Positions 52,951 to 64,000 of a stretch of 64,000 nt of DNA are shown here, in pieces. The notes under the pieces are model-generated. The model was not told the origin of the DNA. It ran no database searches and saw nothing but the letters and a program-made list of their open reading frames with translations. The position numbers and the translations under genes were made by a program. Within the stretch, counting starts at the first letter, position 1; every line of letters begins with the position of its first letter. Source of the DNA: Sphagnum compactum (Eukaryota > Bryophyta > Sphagnopsida > Sphagnales); contig OZ234500.1 of assembly GCA_965153455.1 (NCBI GenBank), positions 1,922,001 to 1,986,000 on the forward strand. The letters are read 5' to 3'.

Positions 52951-53204
52951 CGACCAGCTATGAAGACCAATATAGCCGTGGTATTAAATTGGTATGACCT
53001 CAAGTCCCTACTAGGCACATACGGGTACAAGGTTGGTATGGCCTCATGTCGTATCCGTCGAGTCGGTTCTTTGATATCAGAATCAGCACCAGCCTATATA
53101 GCTCTAAATTAGTTATTCAAATGCTCTTCGAGAGTAAAATTTTCAAAAAATGTACGATCATTCCACAACTCGGGGAGAAGTCTGGCAACCGAGGGAGTGG
53201 GTGG

Positions 53205-53227
53205 CAACAACAACAACAACAACAACC
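53205..53227. repeat. (CAA)n microsatellite
   Basis: About seven trinucleotide units. Confidence 0.9.
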
Positions 53228-55335
53228 CGTTATGTTATGTAGTGAACTCACCTAACTCGGAGATGGAAACTCACTTGGGCCTGGAAACTTGTGCATTTGC
53301 AAGTAGTCAGATGAACGAACGGGTTGCAACACACATCTCTCTCTCTTTGTCATGCGTGGTGGCCGGCCCGGGATCCGTATAAACTGATAATTACCACTGT
53401 CTGTCGTGGGGATGGGTAGCCACACGGTTACAAGTGGGGTGGGGTCTCGTCTTCGTTTTCTTTCATTTTGGGGCCCCATAACAATTCAGGCCCTGACCAC
53501 CACCCCAGTTTGATTTTTACCCCCCCCCCCAATCATGTTCAGTTTCATGTCCTTTTCCAGAGCAATACCAACAACAGAGCCGAAGTTTGCAACAACAACA
53601 ATTTCCATCCAACTCTTTGTTCCTGTTTCCACCGTGCAAAACAAAGGCTCTCTGGAATCTGGATGATTCCTTAGGGGTTTCCTTCGGGTATCAGAAACCC
53701 TAAAAAAAAAAAAAAAAACCTTTGTGGGTTTAGGCATGTAGTTGAAGCAGGTGGTCAAATATTATTTTTGGTACACTGATAGTAAAAGGAAAAGAAAAAA
53801 AAATCAGGTTTTTTCTTTTGAAAAATCTTAGTTTTCGGCTATTTGTAGGTAGGTAGGTTAGGATTCAATTTAAAAACCCGTAACCGTTGGGGGGGGGGTG
53901 ACCGGTATTTCTTGAAATGTGAAGAAAAACCAGGTTCGGAAATGGACCAGAGTTTTATCAAAACTTGATTAGTATTCATTTTCATGTAGTTTCCATTACG
54001 CATACTTTGCAATTATTTTGACAAATTATTGTTTAACATCTTGGATGATCATGCATGTTTTGGGATGAATTTCATCCATGTTGGTCAATTACATGATGGA
54101 TTATTTATTGCCAATCAAAAGGGACTACTAGTAAAGACTCTCCTCATTTTCAAGAGTTTTCCATGTGTTTTTTTTATAGACTCTAGAAAGGTAGCCCGAA
54201 AAGGCCCACACACCAACAATCGTTAATTAATTGTTGCTTTGCAACCCTCATTCCATTGCAACTAAACCTCCATAATGCCAATCACTAGTGACAATTTATT
54301 AGGCTACTACTACTTATAGACTTAATAAAGAGTCCTTTAAAAGTTTTTCACCTTGAGAGGTGGGTTATATTTTTGTGCAAAACCACCTATGAACAAGTAG
54401 GGATTTAAATAAAAATTAATTCTCATAGGCCCGGACCCCTTCTAGGCTACAAAACCACAGGAAAAACTCATCATGCATGTTGACCTGCCCAAGACCATGT
54501 CTTAAGATGCTGCCCCAAATAAAAAATAAAATTGAATTGCCCTAAGTAGTTCCAAAAACCCCAATTGGAATGTGCATTAAAATTTGACTAAAAAACTGTT
54601 GAAAATTCCTAATACATATTCTATTTCACTATTTTATTTTATTTTATTTTTTTCCCTCCCTCATTATGAAATAGAGGTGGAAAGTAGGTATTCCGTATAA
54701 TGTGTCAACAAATTTGTGAAAAGAAAAAAAATAATGCTTTTACAAGACATGTAATTTTAAATCGCCTTTGTAAACGAAAACCCTCCTTTAATGACCTCCC
54801 GAAAACAAAACCAAAGAGGTCAAAATTGCACCACCCCAAACTTATATATATATTATATATATATATATAGATACATATATTTTTTAATTATTATTTCATA
54901 TAATTATATATATATTTTTAAAATTCAATAGCTCTGTGTTTCCTTTTTGTGACTACATTATGTAAGATGGCATGTACCTCTAACAGACTTTTCTATCAAA
55001 CTCAAACTCCCCCAAGTTCACATTACTACTTTTGTTTTTTTTAATTTTTTCTTGCACTTCTTATCCTTAATCATAATTCATACTTGATGCATATATAGCC
55101 ACCAACATATTGCATTTCTTGTTTAACAATAGTAATTTTTATTTTTATTTTTTGTAATATGAGAAAATTAATCTGTATTTTACAAATTGTGAACACAAAA
55201 CAATTCTGAATTATATCCTTTTTCCTTCAAAGTTGATTGCGAACCGAATCCAGGTTTGAGGAAAATTACAATGGGGCATGTTAAGTGGTGAAGAAGCTCA
55301 AAACCTCCATTTCCCAATCCCCATACTTTACCCTA

Positions 55336-55595
55336 GGGTCAGTTTCACTCATTAAATAATCTTTAAAAATAGTGAAATGAATTTTCATGAAAATATGAAG
55401 CTGAGGTGTTGGAAACCATCATAATTATTATTGCAGGTGTGTGATCCGAATAAGTTCATTCATAATATGACAATATCATAGTAGATCATGCCCAAAAAAA
55501 ATTTTAAAATAAATAAAATCCAAATCAAATTTATAAAACCGAATTAATTTTTGAATAAAATGAATTATTCATTTCATCCATGTGGAAACTGACCC
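55336..55595. mobile_element. Small MITE with 11-bp terminal inverted repeats and TA flanks
   Basis: The left end GGGTCAGTTTC (55336-55346) is exactly inverted at the right end (55585-55595, GAAACTGACCC), enclosing 260 bases in total. Both ends abut TA (55334-55335 and 55596-55597), consistent with a Tc1/mariner-type target duplication. Further interrupted inverted similarity continues inwards. It has no coding capacity. The flanking TA is short, so a PIF/Harbinger origin cannot be excluded. Confidence 0.7.
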
Positions 55596-56244
55596 TAGGC
55601 TACGGTATCTCATATGTGGTCAATCTTTACCTGAAATAGTAGTGCGAGTGGTTTGATAAATCCTCCCGAATCTGCAAAATTGGAAAAGACTATATTCAAT
55701 AATGATTGTGTGTAGTGAGACTACCTTCTGAACAAAGACCATGGTATGGCTCTCAAATAAATTTTTACCAACTTCTATCTCAAAAAACTAGAACTCTAAT
55801 ATGTTTTTTTAATCCATTCTACTACTCACCAATACATACAAAGTCAATTGTTGTATATTGGTTAAATGTTGTGGTGCTAATGAACATTGTGGAATCCATC
55901 TAAGGGCGACTTTAGACGAGGGTCCAAGGAACCAAATGAATTCAAGCAATCTTATTGGTTGCTTTAAATTGGTGCCAAGGAGTTTAAACCAGGGTTCAAA
56001 ACCGAAAAGTGGCAAATTGAGGCTAAATCTACATGGCACCTGTTTTGTTTTGGAGGGAAAATCAATTGGTCCGGACCAAAAAACAGTGCTAAAAGGAGGA
56101 GCTCGTCATTTGGAGAACCAAGAATCAGGCTAGGGACCAAGGTACAGTCCAATTCAATTTGCTTCAAATCAGTCCAAATTGGTTCCTAGGAAATTGGACC
56201 CACTTCTAAAGTGGGCCTAAGTATTAAAGAAGGTTGATTGTTTG

Positions 56245-56556
56245 CTGGCCTTGCCTATCAAGGCAAGGAAATTGTGTTTAGATTCATTATAGTAGCTTTA
56301 AGGGATTTTGCACCCTAGGTAATAGGTCTATTTTCACATGAGGGTTTTTGAAAGATGATATTTTGGCTTGTGTTCAAACTTCAGATTAGTTCTAGGGTTA
56401 TAATATCTTGAAGGATTTTGGTTTTTTTTAGAGGATTTGTTTGAAGATCACATTTTTTGCATGGTGAAATATTTGAGTTTTTCCATAATTCTTCAGTTGC
56501 CTTATGATACTTTTCAATGTAAATGGCAAGGTCACACTGGGACACACCCCCTTGTT
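56245..56556 (+). repeat. R1 dispersed repeat, copy B
   Basis: Full-length copy. It starts CTGGCCTTGCCTATCAAGG (terminal hairpin CCTTGCCT/AGGCAAGG), continues ATTGTGTTTAGATTCATTAT and TGATATTTTGGCTTGTGTT, and ends AATGTAAATGGCAAGG...CACCCCCTTGTT. It is followed by a T run. Confidence 0.88.
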
Positions 56557-57260
56557 TTTTTATTTTGTCCCATTGAGATCTCCAATTGCACTATCTCTGG
56601 CGGTTTGTTGAGATCCTTAACTATGGTTCTCAGAAAACAATGATATATAACCATCGTTTGTTCTCAATTTATTTGAAAAATGGCAAGTAACCGCCAAAGA
56701 ACCAGCAGCTCTCTTCTGGTCCTTTCATGAAACCCGACAGTTCCTTGAGGTTTCTTGAACTAATCGGAACCTATGGTTCTTTCATATGAAATTTTTTTCA
56801 AATACCCTGAACCGGCTGTTCTTAATAAAATCAACAGAACTGCCCGAAACCGATATAAGCCCAGGGCAGCCTCCTGAGATGACCTGCTGTTTTCTGTTCA
56901 ATTGCAAAATGGGTGTTTTTAGGGCAAAATGCATTTTCTTCTTCAACACCGGAATGGAACAAACTTATAGCTTACCAAATGGGTTGAAGTGGGCTATCTG
57001 GTGAAAAAAAAAAACTGTGATTTTTTAGGTTTTCATGTACCTAGTCAAAAAAAAGTTCCATAAGGGTAGCCAAAATATATATAATATGAATTTTTATTTA
57101 ACTTTCATATTTTAATAGCCAGATTTGGCTAAATTGTCTCATGGGTGATAATCACTTCATTGTTTATGGTCACAAAATTGAAAAAAACACTGGGGGATCC
57201 CACCCCCCCCATCCCCAAAAACCTTGATCATGAGGCCAGAAAATGAAGGACATAGTTGAT

Positions 57261-58350
57261 TACAAGAATCATTAAAATATTCAACATTACATGTGCAATC
57301 AACAAACAAACAAATAAGCCAAACTAGTTGATTAGTTGATGAAAGCTTTTATTCCATCACCTGAAATCAGTCAATAACAAGACCCAATAGAGAGAGTTTC
57401 CCTGTTTTACATGTGTAATCATTAAAACACAATAATAAATTGGTTTTATTGATGAAAACTTTATCCCATCACCTGAAATCAACAACAAAATAACCAAATT
57501 TCCCATAATTATAATTTCCTAACACATATATATAGTACATACATGTGCAATCAATAAAATCTTGATAGCAATTGATTTGTTGATGGGAAGAAACATGCCA
57601 TCACTTGAAATTAGCAAATAACAAGAATACTAAATTTTTCTATTATTTGTGCAATTAATAAAAGATAGTAATTGATTTGTTGATGGAAAAACATTCTATC
57701 ACCTGAAATCAACAAATTGACAAGAATATTACAATTTCCTAATATTAGGTGCAATCAGTAAAAGCTAGTAATTGATTTGTTGAAGAAAAACATTCCATCA
57801 CCTGAAATCAGTAAATTAACACAAGAATATTATTATAATTTCCTAATATATTTTCAATGAATAAAAGCTAGTAATTGATTTGTTGATGAAAAACATTCCA
57901 TCACCTGAAATCAGCAAATGGACAAAAATATTATTATTATTTCCTAATACATTTTCAATGAATAAAAGCTAGTAATTGATTTGTTGATAAAAACATTCCA
58001 TCACCTGAATTCAGGAAATTGACAAGAATATCTTAATTCCTAATTTATTTTCAATGAATAAAGCTAGTAACAGAAAACATTCCATCACTTGAAATCAGCA
58101 AATGGACAAGAATATTATAATTTCCTAATATTATATTATATCCCATCAGTAAAAGAGAGTAATTTGATTTGTTGATGGAAAGCATTCCATTGCCTGAAAT
58201 CAGTAAATTGATAAGAATATTATTTATTATTTTCCTAATATATGTGCAATGAATAAAAGATATTAGTAATTGATCTGTTGATGAAAATAAACATTCCATC
58301 ACCTCAACAAATCACAAGAATCAATTGTAATTTTGCCAATACATTTACAT
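57261..58350. repeat. Tandem array of about 100-bp units, ten copies
   Basis: The core CCTGAAATCAG recurs at about 57361, 57473, 57605, 57703, 57802, 57905, 58005, 58089, 58194 and 58303. Each is preceded by TTGATTTGTTGATG...AACATTCCATCA and followed by AATTGACAAGAATATT and TTTCCTAATA. Central units are near 100 bases apart; outer units are more diverged (84-132 bases). Non-coding, satellite-like. Confidence 0.95.
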
Positions 58351-58356
58351 TTAATA

Positions 58357-58446
58357 AAAAGGGGTGTGTCAGACTATAACCTTGCCATTTACATGAAAAC
58401 ATATCTTAAGGCAAAAGAAGAATTATGGAAACTCAAATATTTGTCA
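58357..58446 (-). repeat. R1 dispersed repeat, copy C (truncated)
   Basis: About 90 bases matching the start of copy A: AAAAAGGGGTGTGTC, CCTTGCCATTTACAT, TATCTTAAGGCAAAAGAAG, AATTATGGAAA. It then breaks off. It begins directly at the right edge of the 100-bp array. Confidence 0.85.
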
Positions 58447-58988
58447 AAATAGTTTTCAAGCATTTAAGGGACAAAGGGATTACACTAGAAAAGTGATCAC
58501 TAAAAAGGAGGGCAATTGTGGTCATTTTTCATGATTTTCTTTTCCAAAATACAGGGAATTTTTGACAGATTACTTTTTGTTTGAAACATGTTTCAAAAAC
58601 TAGTGAGATTTTGCCACAAAAAATTTAAATAAAAATTAAATATTTTTTTAAAAATTACTTTTCAGTAGAGATTCCACTCTAAGCTTTTTAGTGTGAACTG
58701 CTCTTCCAAATGCATGCAAACAAACATATTGAACATCGTGAGGTCTAGTAAATAGTCTACAAAGTTCCAGACAATGTGGCAGGGTCTCTTCCAAATGCCA
58801 ATTACATCACATAATGCCCATCAGGATCTGCCCCAAATGCCAATTCCATCACATAATGTCCATTAGTCGGACCCAGCTTGGTGCCACCTATCATCCATCA
58901 CACAACATTATGGCCATTGCTTCTAAACCCAGCAAGTTGCCAACTCATCATTCGGTCGGGTCCTTGCACTGGCTATTGATCACCTAAT

Positions 58989-59307
58989 TGGCCTTGCCTA
59001 CAACGGCAAGGATATTGTGTTTAGATTCATTATAGAGTATAGTAGCTTAAAAGGATTTTGGCCCCTAGGTAATAATAGGTTTATTTTTATATGAGGATTT
59101 TGAAAGATGATATTTTGGCTTGTGTTGAAACTTGAGATTATTTATAGAGTTAATATGATATTGTGAAGGATTTTGGTTTCTTTTAGAGGATTTTTTGGAA
59201 GATTATTTTTTGGATGGTGAAATGTTTGAATTTTCCATAATTCTTCTTTTGCCTTAAGATACTTTCTAATGTAAATGGCAAGGCCACAGTGCGACACGCC
59301 CCTTGTT
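58989..59307 (+). repeat. R1 dispersed repeat, copy D
   Basis: Full-length copy in the same orientation as copy B. It starts TTGGCCTTGCCTACAACGG and ends TGTAAATGGCAAGGCCACAG...CGCCCCTTGTT. It differs from copy B by scattered substitutions and small indels. Confidence 0.88.
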
Positions 59308-60433
59308 ACATACGTTTAGGCAGACCAAAGAATGCAAGTTAATCGGAATCAAATGTAAATGGTAAATGAAAAATAAGCCTAGTATGCTTCGGATGAAAGT
59401 TGAGCTCGTATCAGTTTTCCTTCTTGGATGGATGTACAGGTGGATGTGCGGGTTCAGCTGTTAGGTCTTATTCTCACTTAGTCCTCTTACACCTCCTCAT
59501 CTAACCATGGTTAGGTGTAGGTGAAGGGCAGGGCCAAAGGGCAGTCACCTCAGTTCCCGGTGCCTGAAAAATCTTCCACATCATGGAAGGACCTGCCCAG
59601 AGGTCCTTATGCCCCCCAGTGCATTCTTCTCTTGAACTCCTTAAACCCTAAACCCTAGTTATGAGTTTACCCTTGAAACCCTAAACCCTTTAAATTTGGG
59701 CTGTTCTTCTCTTTAAAAACTTTGAACAATTGCAGGCTCCCCATGAAGTCAGAGCCACTAATAATGTGAAACATCACCTCTTTTGAATGAAGGCAATGGG
59801 TTTTTCTCCTTATATGGGGCATGTTGGAGTTGATTTGATTAGCATGAGAATTGGGATGCAGCATTTACATGCATCATCAAGTAGGCAAGTGGCAATTAGA
59901 GGTCACCTTGCAATCCTTTAAAAGGAAACATGCAATTTATGACCCATGTATGTATTACTACTCATGTCCCACACTCTTCTAATGCTTCCATTCTTCCAAA
60001 AATTAGGTCAACAATTTGTAATGATGTGCTACTACAATAGATAATATCCCCCCTTTGCGGACATGATGACCCACCCCGAGTTGATGCTTGATCCATGGTG
60101 GGGGTGTCATGTGGGAAAATACCAACAACATGTGGAAAGTTGAAAATGAAGGGCATTTAAAATATATCCCTAGTCCAATGGAAATGTCATAACATTGTGG
60201 CCAAGTTGGAATTGAAGGGCAGTTATATATCCTCTTTTCCAATGTAAATTATGTCATAACATTTGGAAACTTGAAGATAATTTAGAGCAATTAAAATATC
60301 TCTAGTGCAATGTAAATATTGTAACATGTGGAAAGGTGAAAATAATGGGTATTTGAATGGAATGTGTTTAGGGTGATGAAAGAAAGTAAAGGAAAATAAA
60401 TGTTGTACAGATAGCAACTCTTGGCTTGGGAGA
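59308..60433. other. Intergenic DNA between R1 copy D and the hAT element
   Basis: Contains telomere-type words (TAAACCCTAAACCCTAG near 59642 and AAACCCTAAACCC near 59678) and repeated ATGTGGAAAGTTGAAAAT-like words at 60.13-60.35 kb. No gene recognised. Confidence 0.4.
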
Positions 60434-60441
60434 CTATGTAG

Positions 60442-60820
60442 TAGAGTCCTGCAATGGGTACCCAATACCCACCCATACCCATGGGTAAATGGGTGGGTAA
60501 TGGGTATGGGCTTGGACGCATGGGTGGGTAATGGGTGGGTACGAGGGATCCGGGCTTTACGACTGAGTTAGCAGATTATAGGGCGACTCGTCGTATAGTA
60601 GTAATTTTGTATGTAACTGTTTACAATAAATCATTGGCACGTCCCTCCTTTTAAAAACACTTCAAAGTACTCTTAAGTAGCTTTATTTTGGTGATGGACT
60701 GATGGGTATGACTTGGGTGGGTAATGGGTATGGACAAGGTGCCATGGGTGGGTACAGTTGACCCACGCGCAGCTGTGGGTCGGGTATGGGTACAGTTGTC
60801 AAGCCCAATGCAGGACTCTG
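60442..60820. mobile_element. Complete non-autonomous hAT element (379 bp) with 8-bp target-site duplication
   Basis: The left terminus TAGAGTCCTGCAATGGG (60442-60458) is inverted at the right terminus (CCCAATGCAGGACTCTG, 60804-60820) with 15 of 17 matches. CTATGTAG flanks both sides exactly (60434-60441 and 60821-60828), the 8-bp duplication expected of hAT transposition. Subterminal GGGTA/TACCC words (GGGTACCC, ATGGGTGGGTAATGGGTA) are repeated on both strands near the ends, as in plant hAT elements. There is no transposase, so mobility would need a transposase from elsewhere. Confidence 0.93.
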
Positions 60821-61320
60821 CTATGTAGTGTACAATGTGTTCCAGTGAAATTACTGAGTTCTCATTTATGTTCCCAATGGATCCCAAATATGTTCCCCAA
60901 CATGTTTGCAATAGCACCTCACTTCATTCCATATCTTTTGCCCTAAGTCCTACTCTTGTATATAGGTTATATAGAACCAGCCCAAAGGAGGAGATTACAA
61001 TATACATATCTTGGGACTATCCAAAGCTTGGTTTTATTTTTATTTTTGTGATGGGCCAATTAAAGATGCCCAACAGAAATCAAAACAAATTGAACTTTGG
61101 GAGTCCCAACAACTAATTAATATTATTTTACAAAATATTCTACAATAAGTCATATTATAACCTTGTCTATTTATGTAGACAATGGGCACAATGTCATCAA
61201 ATAATAATTTTCCCATTGCTTTCATAAGTGTGTAATTGCATCTTTATTTTGAACAATGTACACTTGGAAAGATCCCAATCACCCTTCACTACTTACTAAA
61301 ACATTACATTTATCTTTTAA

Positions 61321-61626
61321 TAGGACACGCACCTACCAACTTATCTACCTACTTAATTATCTGCCTTGTGAACCTATTTTTTATGAGATAGGTTTTATAG
61401 GGCATGCACGTACCTACTTACCTACCTATTTATTTATCTACCTTGTGAACCTATCCTTTATGAGATAGATTTTAATAGGACAAACTCCTACCTACTTATT
61501 TATCTATTTATTTTGGGAACCTACCTTTTATGCAATAATAAATTTTAATAAGACAAACATCTACTTACTTACCTACCTACTTATCTATCTACCTTGAGAA
61601 CCTATCCTTTATAAGATAGGTTCGAT
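61321..61626. repeat. Tandem array of about 77-bp units, four copies
   Basis: Units start TAGGACA/TAGGGCA/TAAGACA at 61321, 61398, 61476 and 61549. Each holds CTACCTACTTATCTA-type runs, then GAACCTA(T/C)C, TTTTATGAGATAGGTTTTA or variants. Spacing is 73-78 bases. Confidence 0.9.
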
Positions 61627-64000
61627 GAAACCAAACAAAAATTTAGTTGCCCTTCATCCACAAACAAGTTTCATTATGGGCTTCCACCGGATGGAGCACT
61701 GGATGCTGTTTGTTCATCTTGATGACCAAACAATACAGGAGTATTACTTTTAGTCCTTGGGTGAACCAGCACCCACACTGGTACCATGGTAAAAATCCTG
61801 AATTTTTTTAGGGTCCCTTCTAACCATGGTAAATATCCCAAACTAAAGACTCAATCGAGGTGTGCAAGTTCAAATTATTTAACATTTTCTGGGTTGAATA
61901 CGGCCACTAAAAGGCCTAACTCAAGAAGGTGAAGGTAACATTTAAAATTGTGAATTCAAAAATTACCCTTCACATTGAAAGACTGATCACAAAGGTGCCT
62001 TCATTCTGAACTACTACATTAGCAACTACTGCACATGTGTGCTGAATAATTGAATTAATTTTGAAATTTCCAATTTCAAAAACAGAATATTTCAAAAGAT
62101 TCTTCATTTTCCTTTTCAAAAAACAATTCTTTGAAAATTTCAGCATTTCTAAAAATATTTTAATTTTGTGCCAAAGCAGCCAAGATATTATGATAATTTG
62201 AAGACTCTTGAGAAGCTTGTCCTTCATGAAAATGAAACAAAGACAGGACAGTCAACAACCCTGTTGGTTGGGGTTTGAGGCACTATCATGAGAGCTATCA
62301 AAACCAAAAAAACAAACAAACAAACAAACAAAGCATGACCTTCTTTAGAAGGTATGTTATCCCCTAGATGCAAGTAATGAGCCAAAAATGAACTTCTTTT
62401 AGGAATTTAAAATGAATGTGAATTACGGGAATTTAGACATTTTTCAGTTCTTTTTGCCATGGGGGCGGGGGATGTGTAGGGCTTTCTAAGAGCTTTCAAA
62501 TGGTCTATTGGTTAGGAATTTTCACATTGATTTGTGTGAAATTGTGATCAAATGAGTGTATGCATTGGGACCCCAGTTGGTTAACCAGAGGGATGAATTG
62601 TGGGGGAAAACTCATTTACTAAGCAGAAATCATATACAATTTGAGAGGGAGGAGATACCAACAAATGGTGTCTTATCTCTTCTCAAAGACATCATGCACA
62701 AACCAAATGCTATGAAATTGTGTGTCTAGAAATAATTAATTGCTAAGTTATCTAAGATCTCTATCATGCTATAATGCACGACATGTAGCCATACCTATTT
62801 GTATAGTGGTAATCCATGTAGAGCTAAGAACATGTGCTCTAAAATAATGGTAATCAGATCTAAGAATACACCTTTTAGATCCCATAAAGAAAACCAATAT
62901 GCTACAAAGAATATCAATTGGATGCCCATCAAATGTAAATGAACTACAATCAATAATACTACCATCTAAGGCTTAATTATATCTCCAATAAATAAACCAT
63001 CTTCCCACTCCCTTGGATCTCATTATAGGTTTTTCACAAACCCTTTTTTAAATAACCAAAATTTTTGCTTCTCTTGTCAACATTTCTCACCTCTCAAAGT
63101 AACAAAGCAATTGGACTTCTTAGGTCGGAATAGAGCTCTTACATGCTTCAAACCAATACATGCAAATCTTGTCAGAGGACCCCTTGTTGAAAACAATAGT
63201 TTAGAAATTGAACGTCTTTTCAATTTTCCCATTTCCATTGAGCCCTCTTGCACTTTCGAAATTATGTTCATTGATTTGGGCTATTGATCAATCTAGAATT
63301 GTTGCATCACTAACCCATTTTCCAAAATACCAAAGGTTTAAAGGCGAATTCAAAATTTGATCTCTATCTGTTTGATCTCTACGTATATTTCCATTTTTGC
63401 TTCTTTATATCCCACCAATGACTTCCTTAGGAACAACTAGCCATTACCAACTACCTAATCCTAATGGTATCACTTAACCCAATAAGATCTAGGATATTTA
63501 AAAACTTGGGTTCCCAAACAAAGGTTGCCTTAAAAACTTTTTCTAGACCTGCTAAAAGATTTGCTTAGCTAAACTCCACCTTACCTTGCTCCAAGCATCA
63601 AAATATTGTTCTATAATTCAAATCAATGTTGGTTGATTATTGAAAAAACACATGGATATCAATAAAATTACTAAAAACCATCATACTAGATATTGAGTTT
63701 TTTGAAAACCAATTAAAGAATCATAGTTACTCAATAGGTAACTTCCAAAAAACCAACAAGAGCTCTATGCGTTGTGTGTTGAATTGTTAAAATTTAATAG
63801 CCTACCTTGATGTTTGGAATTTTCATCAAAATAGGTTATCAATCTTTAAATTGTAAAAACTCTAACCACTTCTCTAATCCATATGTAGAATACATGGGCA
63901 TATTACATGCATTGCATGGTTGTGAAATGTTGAAAGGTTGTTATGGTTGTTTCCACTCATTACAATCAATTTGGGCAAATCCCTTGTTTTTTCATTATTA
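61627..64000. other. AT-rich intergenic DNA to the window end
   Basis: Only an AAAC tetranucleotide run (about 62309-62332) stands out. No coding exon is recognised. Confidence 0.4.

Larger units (their letters stand above)
40607..55333. other. Long AT-rich region without a recognised gene
   Basis: Mostly AT-rich and old-looking. It holds diverged dispersed repeats (42640-43020; 45290-45640 resembling 46770-47120; about 50215-50360) and TG, AC, AAC and GGT microsatellites towards the right. No frame has convincing protein similarity; the small open frames are Lys/Asn/Phe/Ile-rich and look like chance. Confidence 0.4.

Noticed and set aside
58989-59307. R1 as a Helitron because of the hairpin near one end
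   Set aside because: The base pairs after the hairpin are not CTRR and the other end does not start with TC at a consistent position.
59640-59695. Interstitial telomere array
   Set aside because: Only one to two consecutive CCCTAAA units occur at each place, too short to call a telomere relic.

Overview
The window is nuclear DNA from a land plant. It carries two spliced genes with GT-AG introns, long AT-rich gene-poor stretches, and class II transposon relics. The one recognisable transposase is a KIAA1586-like/DUF4371 hAT type. Two genes in 64 kb suggests a large, repeat-diluted genome. I lean towards a seedless plant or another large-genome lineage, but the sequence does not fix the taxon.

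Layout. (1) 297-4120, + strand: a seven-exon gene for the plant INO80 chromatin-remodelling subunit B (PAPA-1-like plus a C-terminal HIT-type zinc finger). All six splice junctions keep the reading frame. (2) 4.1-26 kb: AT-rich intergenic DNA with a decayed hAT transposase on the - strand (about 14.7-16.33 kb), an unidentified short coding-like ORF at 7790-8059, a telomere-motif palindrome next to a perfect stem-loop at 11.42-11.50 kb, and microsatellites. (3) About 26-35.3 kb: an island of visibly higher GC holding a seven-exon GARP (MYB-like, SHLQMYR type) transcription factor gene on the - strand. Its coding exons run from 32671 down to 28238 and encode 769 residues with LxLxL/DLN-type repression motifs at the C-terminus. 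A non-coding leader of about 2.6 kb precedes the start codon. (4) 35.3-55 kb: AT-rich DNA without genes, containing one copy of a dispersed repeat of about 315 bp (called R1 here) beside an array of 64-65 bp units able to form hairpins. (5) 55-64 kb: a repeat cluster with a TA-flanked MITE, three more R1 copies, an array of about 100-bp units, an array of about 77-bp units, and a non-autonomous hAT element with a perfect 8-bp target-site duplication.

The two genes are not obviously linked in function. One is a general chromatin-remodelling subunit, the other a probable sequence-specific repressor. I found no operon, CRISPR array, rRNA or convincing tRNA. The most concrete new observations are the complete small transposons, the R1 family and its neighbouring arrays, and the unusually long GARP protein. 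I saw no evidence of a wholly new biological system.
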